DNA of 64,000 nucleotides. Source: Dethiosulfovibrio faecalis (GTDB lineage: Bacteria; Synergistota; Synergistia; Synergistales; Dethiosulfovibrionaceae). This document shows, one piece after another, positions 44,548 to 55,718 of the stretch (the first letter of the stretch is position 1; each line of letters begins with the position of its first letter). The stretch covers positions 186,001 through 250,000 of the forward strand of contig NZ_JAKGUE010000001.1 of the NCBI RefSeq assembly GCF_021568795.1, in the 5' to 3' direction. The notes beneath the pieces are model-generated. The model had not been told where the DNA came from. It ran no database searches and saw nothing but the letters and a program-made list of their open reading frames with translations. The position numbers were made by a program, and so were the translations under genes.

Positions 44548-45186
44548 GTGGAACTAACGTGTACATCCAAATGCAGCTGCCCAGTGGAACAGGCCCTTTC
44601 GTCCCTCAGAAGAGGGGAGGGGGTCCTTGTCGTCGACGATAGGGACAGGGAGAACGAGGCGGACCTGATTTTCTCCGCCCGATCCCTCACCGAGCCGCAG
44701 ATGACTAGGCTTATTCGGGACTGCAGCGGCATAGTGTGTCTCTGCATGACCGAGGAGAAGGCCAAAAACCTGGACCTTCCTCCGATGGTATCGAAGAACA
44801 CCAGCCGTTACGGAACGGCTTTCACCGTCTCCATAGAGGCGGCGGAGGGCGTTACCACCGGAGTGTCCGCCTCGGACAGACTGACCACCGTCAAGGCAGC
44901 GTCGGCGGAGGGTGCGATTCCCTCCGATATACATCGCCCCGGCCATGTCTTTCCTCTTGTGGCCCGTCCAGGAGGTCTCCTGGAGCGACGGGGACATACG
45001 GAGGCCACGGTCGATCTTATGAGGTTGGCGGGGTTGGACCCCGTCGGGGTCCTCTGCGAGCTTATGGACCCCGACGGATCGGGCGAGATGGCCAAGGGCG
45101 AGGCCGTAGAGGAATACGGAGCAGCCAATGGTTATCCCATACTGTCCGTGGAGGAGATTGTATCCTTCCTCGGGGAGAGAGGTTAG
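44548..45186 (+). CDS. ribB: 3,4-dihydroxy-2-butanone 4-phosphate synthase (stand-alone)
   Basis: 212-residue RibB close in style to the E. coli enzyme ([60 protein letters not shown]). It makes the four-carbon unit of riboflavin from ribulose-5-phosphate. The acidic metal motif is [10 protein letters not shown] instead of [10 protein letters not shown], so the third residue is Arg and the Gly is Ala; the metal Glu and substrate Arg/Asp are kept. GTG start with GGGAGG 9 nt upstream. It is the only gene under the FMN riboswitch and duplicates the RibB half of ribBA at 52559. It converges on clpB with overlapping stop codons. Confidence 0.9.
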   Translation: MELTCTSKCSCPVEQALSSLRRGEGVLVVDDRDRENEADLIFSARSLTEPQMTRLIRDCSGIVCLCMTEEKAKNLDLPPMVSKNTSRYGTAFTVSIEAAEGVTTGVSASDRLTTVKAASAEGAIPSDIHRPGHVFPLVARPGGLLERRGHTEATVDLMRLAGLDPVGVLCELMDPDGSGEMAKGEAVEEYGAANGYPILSVEEIVSFLGERG

Positions 45187-47780
45187 TCTATCTTAACCGC
45201 CAGCTCTCCGTCTTCGACGGAGACGGCTACCTCCATCGCGTCCCTCGGGTCGGCGATAATGGCCCTCGCTATCTTGCTCTCCAGGACGTGGCTTATGAAT
45301 CTCTTCAGAGGCCTGGCGCCGTAGACCGGATCGTATCCGTCGGCTCCGATCTTTCTCATCGCCTCGTCGGTAACCTTCAGGATAACGTTTCTATCCTTTA
45401 GGCGGGAGCGTAGGTCCTCGAGGAGCAGGTCCACTATGAGGACTATCTGTTCCTGGTTCAGAGGAGTGAACAGGACGATGTCGTCGACCCTGTTCAAGAA
45501 CTCCGGGCGGAAATGTCCTCTGAGCTCTCCCATAACCGAGTTCTTGACGTCCTGAGGTATCTCCCCGGACGGCATGATTCCCTGAAGCAATCCGGCGGAG
45601 CCTATGTTGCTGGTCATTATTATCACGGTGTTCTTGAAGTCGACGGTCCTGCCGTGGCTGTCGGTTATCCTGCCGTCGTCCAGTATCTGCAGGAGGACGT
45701 TGAAGACGTCCCTGTGGGCCTTCTCTATCTCGTCGAAGAGGACCACGCTGTAGGGCTTTCTGCGGACCGCCTCGGTGAGCTGACCTCCGTCTTCGTAGCC
45801 CACGTATCCCGGAGGGGAGCCTATGAGACGGGCTACCGAGTGTTGTTCCATATATTCGCTCATGTCGATCCTGACGATGTTTTCCTCAGTGTCGAAGAGG
45901 GATTCGGCCAGGGCCTTGGCCAGCTCGGTCTTGCCGACCCCTGTCGGTCCGAGGAATATGAAAGAACCTATGGGACGGCGAGGGTCTTTTATGCCGGCTC
46001 TGGCCCTCATTACGGCGTTGACCACCAGGTCCACCGCCTCGTCCTGGCCTATGACCCGGCGATGGAGGATCTCGTCCAGTCGGAGAAGCTTTTCCCTCTC
46101 TCCCTCGACCAGTCGCGAGACGGGGATGCCGGTCCACTTGCTGACGATCTCGGAGACCTCCTCCTCGGTGACCTCTTCCCTGAGGAGCCTGGTACCTCCG
46201 GCTTCCTCCATGGCCCTCTCCCTTTCGGCCAGTTCCTTACGGAGATCGGGAAGCCTTCCGTGCTTCAGCTCGGCGGCCCGGTTCAGGTCGTAGTTTCTCT
46301 CGGCTTCCTCGATCTCTCGGCCGATTCGATCTATCTCCTCCCGGACGGAACGGACCGACTGGATTCGTTCTTTTTCCGCCTCGTAGCGGGACCTGAGGGA
46401 GGCGGCCTCCTCACGGAGGTCCTGGAGCTCCCTCTGGAGTTCCTTGAGCCTCTCGGCGCTGGCTTGGTCGTCCTCCTTCTTTAGGGCGGCCTCCTCGATC
46501 TCCAGTCTCATGACCTTTCTGGAGACCCCGTCCAGCTCGGAGGGCATGGAGTCTATCTCGGTTCGGAGCATGGCGCAGGACTCGTCTATGAGGTCTATGG
46601 CTTTGTCTGGAAGGAAGCGGTCGGTTATATAGCGGTCCGATAGTACCACCGACGCCACCACGGCGCTGTCCGTTATCCTTACGCCGTGATGTACCTGAAA
46701 GCGTTCTCTGAGACCTCTAAGTATGGATATGGCGTCCTCGACAGACGGAGGATCCACCATGACGGGCTGGAAACGCCTCTCCAGGGCGGCGTCTTTCTCG
46801 ATGTAGCGCCTGTATTCGTCCAGAGTGGTGGCTCCTATACAGTGGAGCTCCCCTCTGGCTAGCATGGGCTTGAGCATGTTGCCGGCGTCCATGGATCCCT
46901 CGGTCTTGCCGGCTCCGACTATGGTGTGGAGCTCGTCTATGAAGAGAAGAATTCGGCCGTCGCTTTCTCTGACCTCGTTAAGGACCGCCTTCAATCGTTC
47001 CTCGAACTCGCCTCGATACTTTGCTCCGGCGACCAGGGAACCCATATCCAGCGCGAAGACCCCGTGCCCCTTGACGCTGTCCGGAACGTCTCCGTTCAGT
47101 ATCCTCTGGGCCAGGCCTTCCACTATCGCCGTCTTGCCCACGCCGGGTTCGCCGATGAGGACGGGATTGTTCTTTGTCTTTCTAGACAGTATACGGATGA
47201 CCCTCAGGATCTCCTCGTCCCGGCCTATGACGGGATCGAGTTTGCCGTTTTTGGCCTGTTCGACCAGGTCTACTCCGTATTTCTTCAGGGCCTCGTAGGT
47301 GGTCTCGGGGGTGGCGCTCTGGACCCTCTGGTTTCCTCGAAGGGAGGTGAGAGCTTTTAGGAAGCGATCTCGATCGACGCCGCAGGAACGGAGCAGTTTC
47401 GCCACCGGGTCTGGGGCTCCGTCCACCATGGTACCGAATATGTGCTCCACCGATACGTATTCGTCCTTGAGTTCCTTCGCTCTTTCCTGGGCTGACAGCA
47501 GCATCCTCGACAGCCTCTGGGAGACGTAGATCTTCTCGGGATCGTAGCCGCCTCCGCTTATCCGGGGCTTCTTCGACAGAGCGTCTCGGAGAGATGCCCT
47601 CACCGGCTCAATCGGGACGTCCATCCTGTCGAACAGGGATGGGACAAGGCCGTCCTCCTGAGAGATAAGCGCCGACAGGAGATGCTCGACGTCGACCTCC
47701 TGGTGTCCCTCTCTTATGGAGATGTCCCTGGCGGCTGAGAGGGCCTCCTGAGATTTTAAAGTCATTTTCTGTAGGTCCAT
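45183..47780 (-). CDS. clpB: ATP-dependent disaggregase ClpB
   Basis: 865-residue Hsp104/ClpB. N-terminal Clp repeat domain (~1-145), AAA1 with Walker [11 protein letters not shown], the middle coiled-coil domain (~390-520) that separates ClpB from ClpA/ClpC, and AAA2 with [10 protein letters not shown]. No ClpP-binding loop is evident. It resolubilises aggregates with DnaK. The start at 47780 is chosen because GAGGAGG is 8 nt upstream; an in-frame ATG at 47825 would add 15 residues but would begin inside the promoter/operator region. A sigma-70 promoter and CtsR-like operator lie directly upstream. Only clpB and cysS lie on this strand. Confidence 0.96.
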   Translation of the reverse strand: MDLQKMTLKSQEALSAARDISIREGHQEVDVEHLLSALISQEDGLVPSLFDRMDVPIEPVRASLRDALSKKPRISGGGYDPEKIYVSQRLSRMLLSAQERAKELKDEYVSVEHIFGTMVDGAPDPVAKLLRSCGVDRDRFLKALTSLRGNQRVQSATPETTYEALKKYGVDLVEQAKNGKLDPVIGRDEEILRVIRILSRKTKNNPVLIGEPGVGKTAIVEGLAQRILNGDVPDSVKGHGVFALDMGSLVAGAKYRGEFEERLKAVLNEVRESDGRILLFIDELHTIVGAGKTEGSMDAGNMLKPMLARGELHCIGATTLDEYRRYIEKDAALERRFQPVMVDPPSVEDAISILRGLRERFQVHHGVRITDSAVVASVVLSDRYITDRFLPDKAIDLIDESCAMLRTEIDSMPSELDGVSRKVMRLEIEEAALKKEDDQASAERLKELQRELQDLREEAASLRSRYEAEKERIQSVRSVREEIDRIGREIEEAERNYDLNRAAELKHGRLPDLRKELAERERAMEEAGGTRLLREEVTEEEVSEIVSKWTGIPVSRLVEGEREKLLRLDEILHRRVIGQDEAVDLVVNAVMRARAGIKDPRRPIGSFIFLGPTGVGKTELAKALAESLFDTEENIVRIDMSEYMEQHSVARLIGSPPGYVGYEDGGQLTEAVRRKPYSVVLFDEIEKAHRDVFNVLLQILDDGRITDSHGRTVDFKNTVIIMTSNIGSAGLLQGIMPSGEIPQDVKNSVMGELRGHFRPEFLNRVDDIVLFTPLNQEQIVLIVDLLLEDLRSRLKDRNVILKVTDEAMRKIGADGYDPVYGARPLKRFISHVLESKIARAIIADPRDAMEVAVSVEDGELAVKID

Positions 47781-47798
47781 GGGGTAAGCCTCCTCTTG

Positions 47799-47815
47799 TT
47801 TGACCTTTCTTGACG
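47799..47815 (-). promoter_or_regulatory. CtsR-like heptad operator upstream of clpB
   Basis: On the minus strand CGTCAAG-AAA-GGTCAAA, a tandem heptad with 3-nt spacing. The CtsR consensus of Firmicutes is GGTCAAA-NNN-GGTCAAA: the second half matches 7 of 7 and the first 5 of 7. It starts 1 nt after the -10 box, a position where a bound repressor would block transcription. No CIRCE (HrcA) repeat is present. Whether this genome has ctsR is unknown. Confidence 0.5.
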
Positions 47816-47816
47816 T

Positions 47817-47845
47817 ATGATACAAGGTCAGGCTTAGTCAGTCAA
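47817..47845 (-). promoter_or_regulatory. Sigma-70 promoter of clpB
   Basis: Minus-strand -35 TTGACT (47840-47845) and -10 TATCAT (47817-47822) with 17-nt spacing, placed ~30 nt upstream of the clpB Shine-Dalgarno. No sigma-32-type promoter is obvious. Confidence 0.7.
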
Positions 47846-47853
47846 GGGGGGGT

Positions 47854-47879
47854 AAAAAAAAGCGGCCGAAGCCGCTTTT
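47854..47879 (-). terminator. Rho-independent terminator of cysS
   Basis: Minus strand reads AAAAGCGGC-TTCG-GCCGCTTTT followed by further T (eight in a row). The TTCG tetraloop makes a very stable hairpin. It ends cysS 16 nt after its stop and insulates the clpB promoter. Confidence 0.92.
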
Positions 47880-47894
47880 AGATCGCTTTTTAGT

Positions 47895-49304
47895 CTATAT
47901 TTTTTTCTTCCACTTGGTTCCCTGTGGGGTGTCCTCTAGTATGACTCCCTTGGCCGCCAGCTGATCCCTTATGGCGTCGGACGTGGCAAAGTCCTTGGCG
48001 GATCGGGCTTCCTCTCTCTTTCGGATCAGGGACTCGATCTCCTCCGAGTCGTCGTCTTGACCGTCCGAATCCAGGCCTATCAGGCCCATTATGGAGTCGA
48101 CGTCCCGGAAGAAATCCTCTACCGCCTTTATGCTCTCCGAGGACAGGGAGTCGCTGTCCTTGAGGTAGCCGTTCACGGTGGAGACCGCCTCGAATATATG
48201 TCCTATGGCACCGGCGGTGTTGAAGTCGTCGTCCATGGCCGCGACGAAATCGTCTCTGTGCCGCTTTATGGACTCGACTACGTCGTCCTGTTCCTGGGAA
48301 TGAGGACGGTTGTCGACGGCATAACGGAAGTCGCTCCAGCAGTTGTGGAGCCTTTCCAGGGCGGCGGTGGCCTGCTGGAGGCCCTCGGGACCGAAGTTAA
48401 CCGGCGACCTGTAGTGGGCACCGAGCATGAACATCCTTATTGCAAGGGGGGAGTAGTGTTTTCTGGCCTCCCTGGCGGTCATGAAGTTGCCCAGCGACTT
48501 GGACATCTTTTCCTTGTCTATGAGGATATATTCGTTGTGGAGCCAGTAGCGTACGAAGATCTCCTCCGTAGCGGCCTCCGCTTGGGCTATCTCGTTTTCG
48601 TGGTGGGGAAAGGTCAGGTCCGTCCCTCCCGAGTGGATGTCCAGGGTGTTGCCCAGGTATTTCATCGCCATGGCGCTGCACTCTATGTGCCATCCCGGTC
48701 GTCCCTTGCCCCAGGGGCTGTCCCAGGCCGGTTCTCCTGGCTTTTGGGCCTTCCAGAGGACGAAGTCGAGGGGGTTTTTCTTGGAGCTGTTTACCTCTAT
48801 CCTGGACCCGGACTGTAGTTCCTCTATGTTCTGTCGAGAGAGTTTGCCGTAGCCCGGGAAGGAGGATACGTGGAAGTAGACGACTCCGTCGACCTCGTAG
48901 GCGTGTCCCGATTCCTCCAGCCGTCTTACCAGGTCTACTATCTCCTCGATGTGTTCAGTGGCCCTGGGGTAGTGGGTGGCCCTCTTTATGCCCAGGGCGT
49001 CGGCGTCCTCGAAGTAGTCCGCGATGGTCTTCTCCGCCAGCTCCTGGACCGTTATGCCCATCTCGTTGGCGCGGCTTATCATCTTGTCGTCCACGTCGGT
49101 GAAGTTTTGGACGAAGGTTACCCTGTAGCCCGAGAATTCCATGTAACGTCGAAGGACGTCGAAGACGATGAAGGGTCTGGCGTTGCCTATATGGAAGTAG
49201 TCGTAAACCGTGGGGCCGCAGCTGTAAAAGCCGACCTCGCCGTCCTTTAGGGGGACGAAGGGCTCTTTTTTTCTTGTTAGATCGTTGTATAGAACAAGAC
49301 TCAT
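47895..49304 (-). CDS. cysS: Cysteinyl-tRNA synthetase
   Basis: 469-residue class I synthetase. YSCGPTVYDYFHIGNARPF has the zinc Cys and the HIGH-type motif (HIGN); WHIECSAMAMKYLG and FPHHENEIAQAEA supply further zinc ligands; KMSKSLGNF is the second ATP motif. C-terminal anticodon-binding DALR domain. Full length. Divergent from uvrC across a 111-nt gap; a minus-strand TATAAT at 49361-49366 is a possible -10. Followed by a strong terminator, then clpB on the same strand from its own promoter. Confidence 0.97.
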   Translation of the reverse strand: MSLVLYNDLTRKKEPFVPLKDGEVGFYSCGPTVYDYFHIGNARPFIVFDVLRRYMEFSGYRVTFVQNFTDVDDKMISRANEMGITVQELAEKTIADYFEDADALGIKRATHYPRATEHIEEIVDLVRRLEESGHAYEVDGVVYFHVSSFPGYGKLSRQNIEELQSGSRIEVNSSKKNPLDFVLWKAQKPGEPAWDSPWGKGRPGWHIECSAMAMKYLGNTLDIHSGGTDLTFPHHENEIAQAEAATEEIFVRYWLHNEYILIDKEKMSKSLGNFMTAREARKHYSPLAIRMFMLGAHYRSPVNFGPEGLQQATAALERLHNCWSDFRYAVDNRPHSQEQDDVVESIKRHRDDFVAAMDDDFNTAGAIGHIFEAVSTVNGYLKDSDSLSSESIKAVEDFFRDVDSIMGLIGLDSDGQDDDSEEIESLIRKREEARSAKDFATSDAIRDQLAAKGVILEDTPQGTKWKKKI

Positions 49305-49360
49305 GACGTGAAACCTCCATCTTTTCGTTTGGGTGGAACTGGATTTCCAGATACATACTG

Positions 49361-49368
49361 ATTATACT
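49361..49368. promoter_or_regulatory. Overlapping divergent -10 elements between cysS and uvrC
   Basis: The sequence ATTATACT reads TATACT toward uvrC (49363-49368) and TATAAT toward cysS (49361-49366, minus strand). Matching -35 boxes are weak on both sides (TGGATT at 49340 for uvrC). If both are used, transcription of the two genes would be mutually exclusive at any moment. Confidence 0.35.
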
Positions 49369-49415
49369 GTTCCTCTAATATTTTTCCACTTTTTCACCTA
49401 TGTTCGGAGGTAGCC

Positions 49416-50885
49416 ATGACGGATCGACTGGAACGTCTCAAAAAATTGGTACGAACCTTTCCCAACAGGCCGGGGGTCTATCTCATGCACGGCTCCGACG
49501 GCGAGATCATATACGTGGGTAAGGCGAAGTCGCTTAAGAAGAGGGTCTCGTCCTACTTTCGGCACGCTTCCGGCTACGCTTCCCCAAGGCTCAGGAAACT
49601 GGTGGCCTCCATAGAGGATATATCCACCATAAGGACCGAGACCGAGGCGGAGGCCCTCATAGTGGAGTCACGTCTGATAAAGAAGATAATGCCTTTCTTC
49701 AACGTGGATCTCAAGATGAACGAACGATATCCATACGTCCACGTCACGGACGACGATTTTCCAAGGCTGGAGGTGACTCTCCGCAAGGGCGAGGGACTCC
49801 ATATAGGTCCCTATGTAAGCGCCGGAGAGCTTCGGAGAGTGTTGCGGCTGATAGAGAGATATTTCCCCCTCAGGACCTGCCGACACGATTTTTCCAAGGT
49901 CCATCTGAGTCGTCCCTGCCTGAGACACTCTCTGGGAAAGTGTCTGGCTCCCTGCGTGGGGTTTTGCTCCAAAGGCGAATACGGAGACGTCCTCGACGAC
50001 GTGGTACTGTTGCTTCGGGGACAGACGCTGGAGGTTACCGACAGGCTCAGAAAGAGGATGGACAGGAGGGCCAGGGAGATGAGGTTCGAGGAGGCGGCGA
50101 GACTCAGGGATACCCTGAGGGCCCTGTGGCGTTTCTCCAGGCAGAAGGTGTCCGCCACACTGTCCGCCGATCTGGACGAAGATACCTGGCAGGTACTTTG
50201 CGATCTTCAAGGAATAGTCGGCTTGCCTACCGTTCCCTGGCGCATCGACGGTTTCGACATTTCCCATTCGTCGGGACACGAGACCTACGGGGTGGTCGTG
50301 GTCTTCGAACAGGGGTTGCCCAACCCATCCCTATACAGGCGCTTCGGCATAAGGGAGGTCCAGGGCATAGACGATTTCAGGTCAATGAGGGAGACCGTGA
50401 CCAGGAGATACAGAAAATGTCTGGAGGGAGAGGCCCCTCTTCCTCAGCTCATACTGATAGACGGAGGTCCCGAACAGCTTCGCTTCGCCTCCGAGGCCCT
50501 GTCGGAGCTGGGCCTTTCGATCCCGGTGATATCCCTAGCGAAGAGGGAGGAACTCGTCTTCACCTTGGATTCGGAGGAGCCTATCGAGTTGGAGAGAAAC
50601 GACCCGGCGTTGAGGTTGCTCCAGAGGGTGAGGGACGAGTCCCATCGCTACGCCATAACGACCCACAGAGGGAAGAGACAGGAGCGGCTCAGACGCTCCG
50701 CCTTGGAGGAGATCCCCGGAATAGGTAAGCGCAGGGCAGCCGCCCTTCTTGCTCGGTTCGGAAGCGTCCAGCAGATCGCCAGGCTCGGAGAATCCGCTCT
50801 GATGGAGGTTTCCGGAATAGGGAAATCCCACGCCAGGAATATATTGAGACATCTCGGAGGTATCGACGATGAAAAACAGGGTTGA
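49416..50885 (+). CDS. uvrC: Excinuclease ABC subunit C, compact form
   Basis: 489 residues against about 560-610 in most bacteria. GIY-YIG nuclease (GVYLMHG, IIYVGKAKSL) makes the 3' cut; a cysteine cluster (TCRHDF, RPCLRHSLGKCLAPC) and the UVR motif (residues ~205-240) follow; the RNase H-like 5' nuclease keeps its catalytic Asp in FDISHSSGHE, Asp in LILIDGGPEQL and His in RDESHRYAI; tandem helix-hairpin-helix motifs (EIPGIGKRRAAAL, VSGIGKSHA) end it. The missing ~100 residues lie between UVR and RNase H. All catalytic residues remain, so it is probably active. Overlaps ribD by 17 nt. Confidence 0.93.
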   Translation: MTDRLERLKKLVRTFPNRPGVYLMHGSDGEIIYVGKAKSLKKRVSSYFRHASGYASPRLRKLVASIEDISTIRTETEAEALIVESRLIKKIMPFFNVDLKMNERYPYVHVTDDDFPRLEVTLRKGEGLHIGPYVSAGELRRVLRLIERYFPLRTCRHDFSKVHLSRPCLRHSLGKCLAPCVGFCSKGEYGDVLDDVVLLLRGQTLEVTDRLRKRMDRRAREMRFEEAARLRDTLRALWRFSRQKVSATLSADLDEDTWQVLCDLQGIVGLPTVPWRIDGFDISHSSGHETYGVVVVFEQGLPNPSLYRRFGIREVQGIDDFRSMRETVTRRYRKCLEGEAPLPQLILIDGGPEQLRFASEALSELGLSIPVISLAKREELVFTLDSEEPIELERNDPALRLLQRVRDESHRYAITTHRGKRQERLRRSALEEIPGIGKRRAAALLARFGSVQQIARLGESALMEVSGIGKSHARNILRHLGGIDDEKQG

Positions 50886-51939
50886 AGACGCCACCTATAT
50901 GAGGAGAGCCCTCAGTCTTGCTATGAGAGGGACCGGCTACACGTCCCCTAACCCCATGGTCGGATGCGTCATAGCGAGGGACGGTGAGATACTGGGAGAG
51001 GGGTATCACCGTCGTTGCGGAGCCCCCCATGCGGAGAGGGAGGCATTGAGATCCGCTGCCGGAGGGGTAGCGGGTGCCACTGCCTACGTTACGCTGGAGC
51101 CCTGTTCCCATCACGGCAAGACCCCTCCTTGTGCTCCCGCCCTGGTTGAAGCCGGTATATCGAGGTGCGTCGTGGCTACGGTAGACCCGGACCCCAGAGT
51201 TTCTGGGCGGGGAATCGAGATACTTCGTTCCGCCGGGGTGGACGTGTCCATCGGGGTTTTAGAGGAGGAGTGTCGGTGGCTCAACAGAGGGTTCATCAAA
51301 GGAGCTCTCGCCGGCATGCCCTGGGTAACGGTAAAGGCCGCCCTCAGTCTGGACGGCGATATGTCCCTCCCGGACGGGAAAAGCAAGTGGATAACCAACG
51401 GTACCTCCAGGGTAAAGGCTCATCTGCTCAGGTCCGAATCGGATGCGGTCATGGTCGGCAGAGGCACGGTAACCGCGGACGACCCCGCCTTGACCGTGAG
51501 GGATGCTCCAGGAAGGTCGCCTATTCCCGTCGTGATCGGAGGGATCGATGAAAATCGGCGTGTCTTTCTGGACGATAGATGTATAATCTATACAAAACGA
51601 TTCGCAGGGCTAAAGGGAGAGAGGCTGATCCCAGAAAAGAACGGACAGGTCGATCTGGAGACGGTCCTGAGAGATCTCTACGGATCTGGAGTCAGGAGAC
51701 TGCTGGTGGAGGGCGGAGGACGTATCATCTCGTCCCTTCTGAGTGATGGTCTCGTCGACGAGGTCTCCTTGTTCGTGGCCCCCAAGATTATGGGGAATGG
51801 ACAGACGATGACGCCCGGCATGATTTTGTCTTCGATGGAGGACTCGATGAATTTATCTCTGATCTCGTGCAGAGATCAGGATGGAGATCTATGGTTGGAG
51901 GGGGTTTTCCCTTGTTCACGGGACTTATTGAGACGGTAG
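50869..51939 (+). CDS. ribD: Bifunctional riboflavin deaminase/reductase RibD
   Basis: 356 residues. Deaminase half (~1-145) with TSPNPMVGCVIA, zinc motifs HAEREAL and PCSHHGKTPPC; reductase half (~146-356) with KAALSLDGDMSLPDGKSKWI and LLVEGGGRIISSLL. It performs the two steps after GTP cyclohydrolase II. Its start lies inside the uvrC 3' end, so the rib genes depend on uvrC transcription or an unseen promoter; no FMN riboswitch precedes it. Confidence 0.95.
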   Translation: MKNRVEDATYMRRALSLAMRGTGYTSPNPMVGCVIARDGEILGEGYHRRCGAPHAEREALRSAAGGVAGATAYVTLEPCSHHGKTPPCAPALVEAGISRCVVATVDPDPRVSGRGIEILRSAGVDVSIGVLEEECRWLNRGFIKGALAGMPWVTVKAALSLDGDMSLPDGKSKWITNGTSRVKAHLLRSESDAVMVGRGTVTADDPALTVRDAPGRSPIPVVIGGIDENRRVFLDDRCIIYTKRFAGLKGERLIPEKNGQVDLETVLRDLYGSGVRRLLVEGGGRIISSLLSDGLVDEVSLFVAPKIMGNGQTMTPGMILSSMEDSMNLSLISCRDQDGDLWLEGVFPCSRDLLRR

Positions 51940-52565
51940 GAACGGTTCGTTCCATAGGAAGGAGCGACGGGGTCTTCGTGATCTCCGTCGATGCCGGTTC
52001 TATGGCGGATACGCTCTTTCAAGGAGAGTCTGTCGCGGTCTCCGGTGCCTGCCTGACCGTAAGGTCGTCCGGAGGAGGGCGATTCGAGGCAGACGTGACG
52101 GAGGAGACCATGAAGAGGACCAGGTTTTCCTCTCTTAGGCCCGGGGACAGGGTGAACCTGGAGAGGGCTCTAAGGCTGGACAGCGGTCTGGACGGGCATA
52201 TAGTGACGGGGCATGTTGATGGGACGGCGATATTGAGGTCTTTCGTCCGTTCTGGCGGTTCGTCCGAGATGATCTTCGAGATTCCGTCGGAACTAAAGAG
52301 GTACGTCGTCCACAAGGGGTCCATCGCATTGGACGGCATCAGCCTTACGATAGCGTCTTTGGACGGTCCTCTGGTCTCCGTGGCGGTGATACCGACCACC
52401 CTGAGCGATACCAATCTGTCCAACCTATCTATAGGGGGCGTTGTTAACCTGGAGGTCGACGTGTTAGGACGTTACGTCGAGCGCCTTCTGGGTTTGAAGG
52501 TAGAGGAGAGCTCCCCCCGTGGGGGGGGATTGAGCATTGAACGACTTGACGAAATCGGATGGTGA
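51912..52565 (+). CDS. ribE: Riboflavin synthase alpha chain
   Basis: 217-residue protein with two lumazine-binding barrels, each opening with the family motif: [12 protein letters not shown] with SGACLTV, then [10 protein letters not shown] with ALDGISLTI. It dismutates two lumazines to riboflavin. TTG 51912 is chosen because this gives the conserved MFTGLIE start and GGAGGGGG lies 6 nt upstream; it overlaps ribD by 28 nt. Near the 3' end, C6 and G8 runs (52513-52528) sit back to back. Overlaps ribBA by 7 nt. Confidence 0.94.
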   Translation: MFTGLIETVGTVRSIGRSDGVFVISVDAGSMADTLFQGESVAVSGACLTVRSSGGGRFEADVTEETMKRTRFSSLRPGDRVNLERALRLDSGLDGHIVTGHVDGTAILRSFVRSGGSSEMIFEIPSELKRYVVHKGSIALDGISLTIASLDGPLVSVAVIPTTLSDTNLSNLSIGGVVNLEVDVLGRYVERLLGLKVEESSPRGGGLSIERLDEIGW

Positions 52566-53809
52566 TGGCTGTGAGTTCGAATAAAGACATTTTTGCTTCC
52601 ATAGAGGAAGCCATAGAGGATATATCTAAAGGTAGGATGGTCGTCGTCGTGGACGACGAAGACAGGGAAAACGAGGGCGATCTCGTGATGGCAGCCGAAT
52701 GTGCCACAGCCGAGTCGGTAAACTTCATGATCCGCCACGCCAGAGGTCTGGTCTGCGTGCCAATAACGGAAGAGCAGGCCTCCCAGGTCGGTCTGGAGCC
52801 TATGGTGAGGGAAGGGAGCGACCGTCATGGAACCGCTTTCACCGTCAGCGTGGACCTTAGGGAAGGAACGACCACCGGCATATCGGCGGAGGAAAGGGCC
52901 ATGACGGCCAGGGCTTTGGCCGATCCCGGGACCGTTCCGTCAGATCTGATGAGGCCGGGGCATGTGTTTCCTCTCGTAGGAAGAAACGGGGGAGTTCTTA
53001 AACGGTCGGGACACACCGAAGCGGCGGTGGACCTGGCGAGGTTGGCCGGAATGAGTCCCGCCGGGATGATATGCGAGATCATAAAAGACGACGGATCCAT
53101 GGCCAGACTGACCGACCTCGGTGAGTTTTGCCGCGAACACGGTCTCAAGCTGATCTCAATAAGGGATCTCATAAGATACAGGACCGAGAGGACCGTTCTG
53201 GTTGAGAAGGTGGCTGAGATAGTCCTTCCCACCGAGTACGGCGATTTCAAGGCTCATGCCTACAGGAGCCTTCTGGATGATGTTCCGGACAAGCTTCACA
53301 TCGCCTTGGTGAAGGGCGATCTCGACGGAGAAGTCCCCGTTCTGGTAAGGGTTCATTCCGAGTGCATGACGGGAGATGTCTTCGGATCCCTGCGATGCGA
53401 CTGCGGTCCTCAGCTTCACGCCGCCCTTTGTGCGGTGGAAAAGGAAGGCAGAGGGGTGGTTCTGTATATGCGTCAGGAAGGTAGGGGAATCGGCTTACTG
53501 GAAAAGCTGAAGGCCTATCGTCTTCAGGAGGAAGGGATGGATACGGTGGAAGCCAACGTCGCCCTTGGTCATAAACCGGATCTCCGGGATTACGGACTGG
53601 GCGCCCAGATACTTAAGGACCTCGGGCTCTCCAGTATCAGGCTTATGACCAACAATCCCCTCAAGGTCGTGGGGTTGGAGGGATACGGTCTGACCATAGA
53701 GGAACGGGTTCCGGTGATAATAGAGCCGAACGAACATAACCGCAGATATCTGGCTACCAAGGAAGCCCGCATGGGGCACGTCCTTCACCTTAAGGATATT
53801 TTGAACTGA
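52559..53809 (+). CDS. ribBA: RibBA: DHBP synthase / GTP cyclohydrolase II
   Basis: 416 residues. RibB half (~1-205) with the intact [11 protein letters not shown] motif, [20 protein letters not shown] and [11 protein letters not shown]; RibA half (~210-416) with the zinc cysteines in [29 protein letters not shown] and the [12 protein letters not shown] and LMTNNPLKV motifs. It supplies both riboflavin precursors. No clear Shine-Dalgarno; ATG 52559 overlaps the ribE stop, suggesting coupling. Both halves look active, making the separate ribB at 44548 redundant. Confidence 0.95.
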   Translation: MVMAVSSNKDIFASIEEAIEDISKGRMVVVVDDEDRENEGDLVMAAECATAESVNFMIRHARGLVCVPITEEQASQVGLEPMVREGSDRHGTAFTVSVDLREGTTTGISAEERAMTARALADPGTVPSDLMRPGHVFPLVGRNGGVLKRSGHTEAAVDLARLAGMSPAGMICEIIKDDGSMARLTDLGEFCREHGLKLISIRDLIRYRTERTVLVEKVAEIVLPTEYGDFKAHAYRSLLDDVPDKLHIALVKGDLDGEVPVLVRVHSECMTGDVFGSLRCDCGPQLHAALCAVEKEGRGVVLYMRQEGRGIGLLEKLKAYRLQEEGMDTVEANVALGHKPDLRDYGLGAQILKDLGLSSIRLMTNNPLKVVGLEGYGLTIEERVPVIIEPNEHNRRYLATKEARMGHVLHLKDILN

Positions 53810-53822
53810 GAGGAGCTAAGTC

Positions 53823-55585
<1,763 letters not shown>

Positions 55586-55591
55586 TCTTAT

Positions 55592-55626
55592 AGGAAAAAC
55601 GCCGGCTTCTGGCCGGCGTTTTTCCT
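55592..55626 (+). terminator. Rho-independent terminator after serS
   Basis: Fifteen-base perfect inverted repeat, AGGAAAAACGCCGGC / GCCGGCGTTTTTCCT, with a TTCTG loop; the T run is within the 3' arm. The symmetric A/T flanks could work in both directions. Confidence 0.92.
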
Positions 55627-55654
55627 GGAAAATAGCCGGGTCCGCTGGTACAAT
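55626..55654 (+). promoter_or_regulatory. Candidate promoter for the tagA-CBS-V-ATPase operon
   Basis: TGGAAA at 55626-55631 and TACAAT at 55649-55654, 17 nt apart, just after the serS terminator and 65 nt before the first gene. It is the only promoter-like site found for the whole row to the window end. Confidence 0.45.
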
Positions 55655-55718
55655 AGAAACGATGTTATACAGAGCGGTACTCCAAAGAGAGTATCCTTGA
55701 AGGGAGCCTTTTTTCGTC

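Noticed and set aside
45513-46484. 323-codon plus-strand open frame inside clpB
   Set aside because: Antisense to the AAA2 and middle domains of clpB; no ribosome site or motif.
47781-47900. CIRCE (HrcA) element upstream of clpB
   Set aside because: No TTAGCACTC-N9-GAGTGCTAA-like repeat is present; the CtsR-like heptad fits better.
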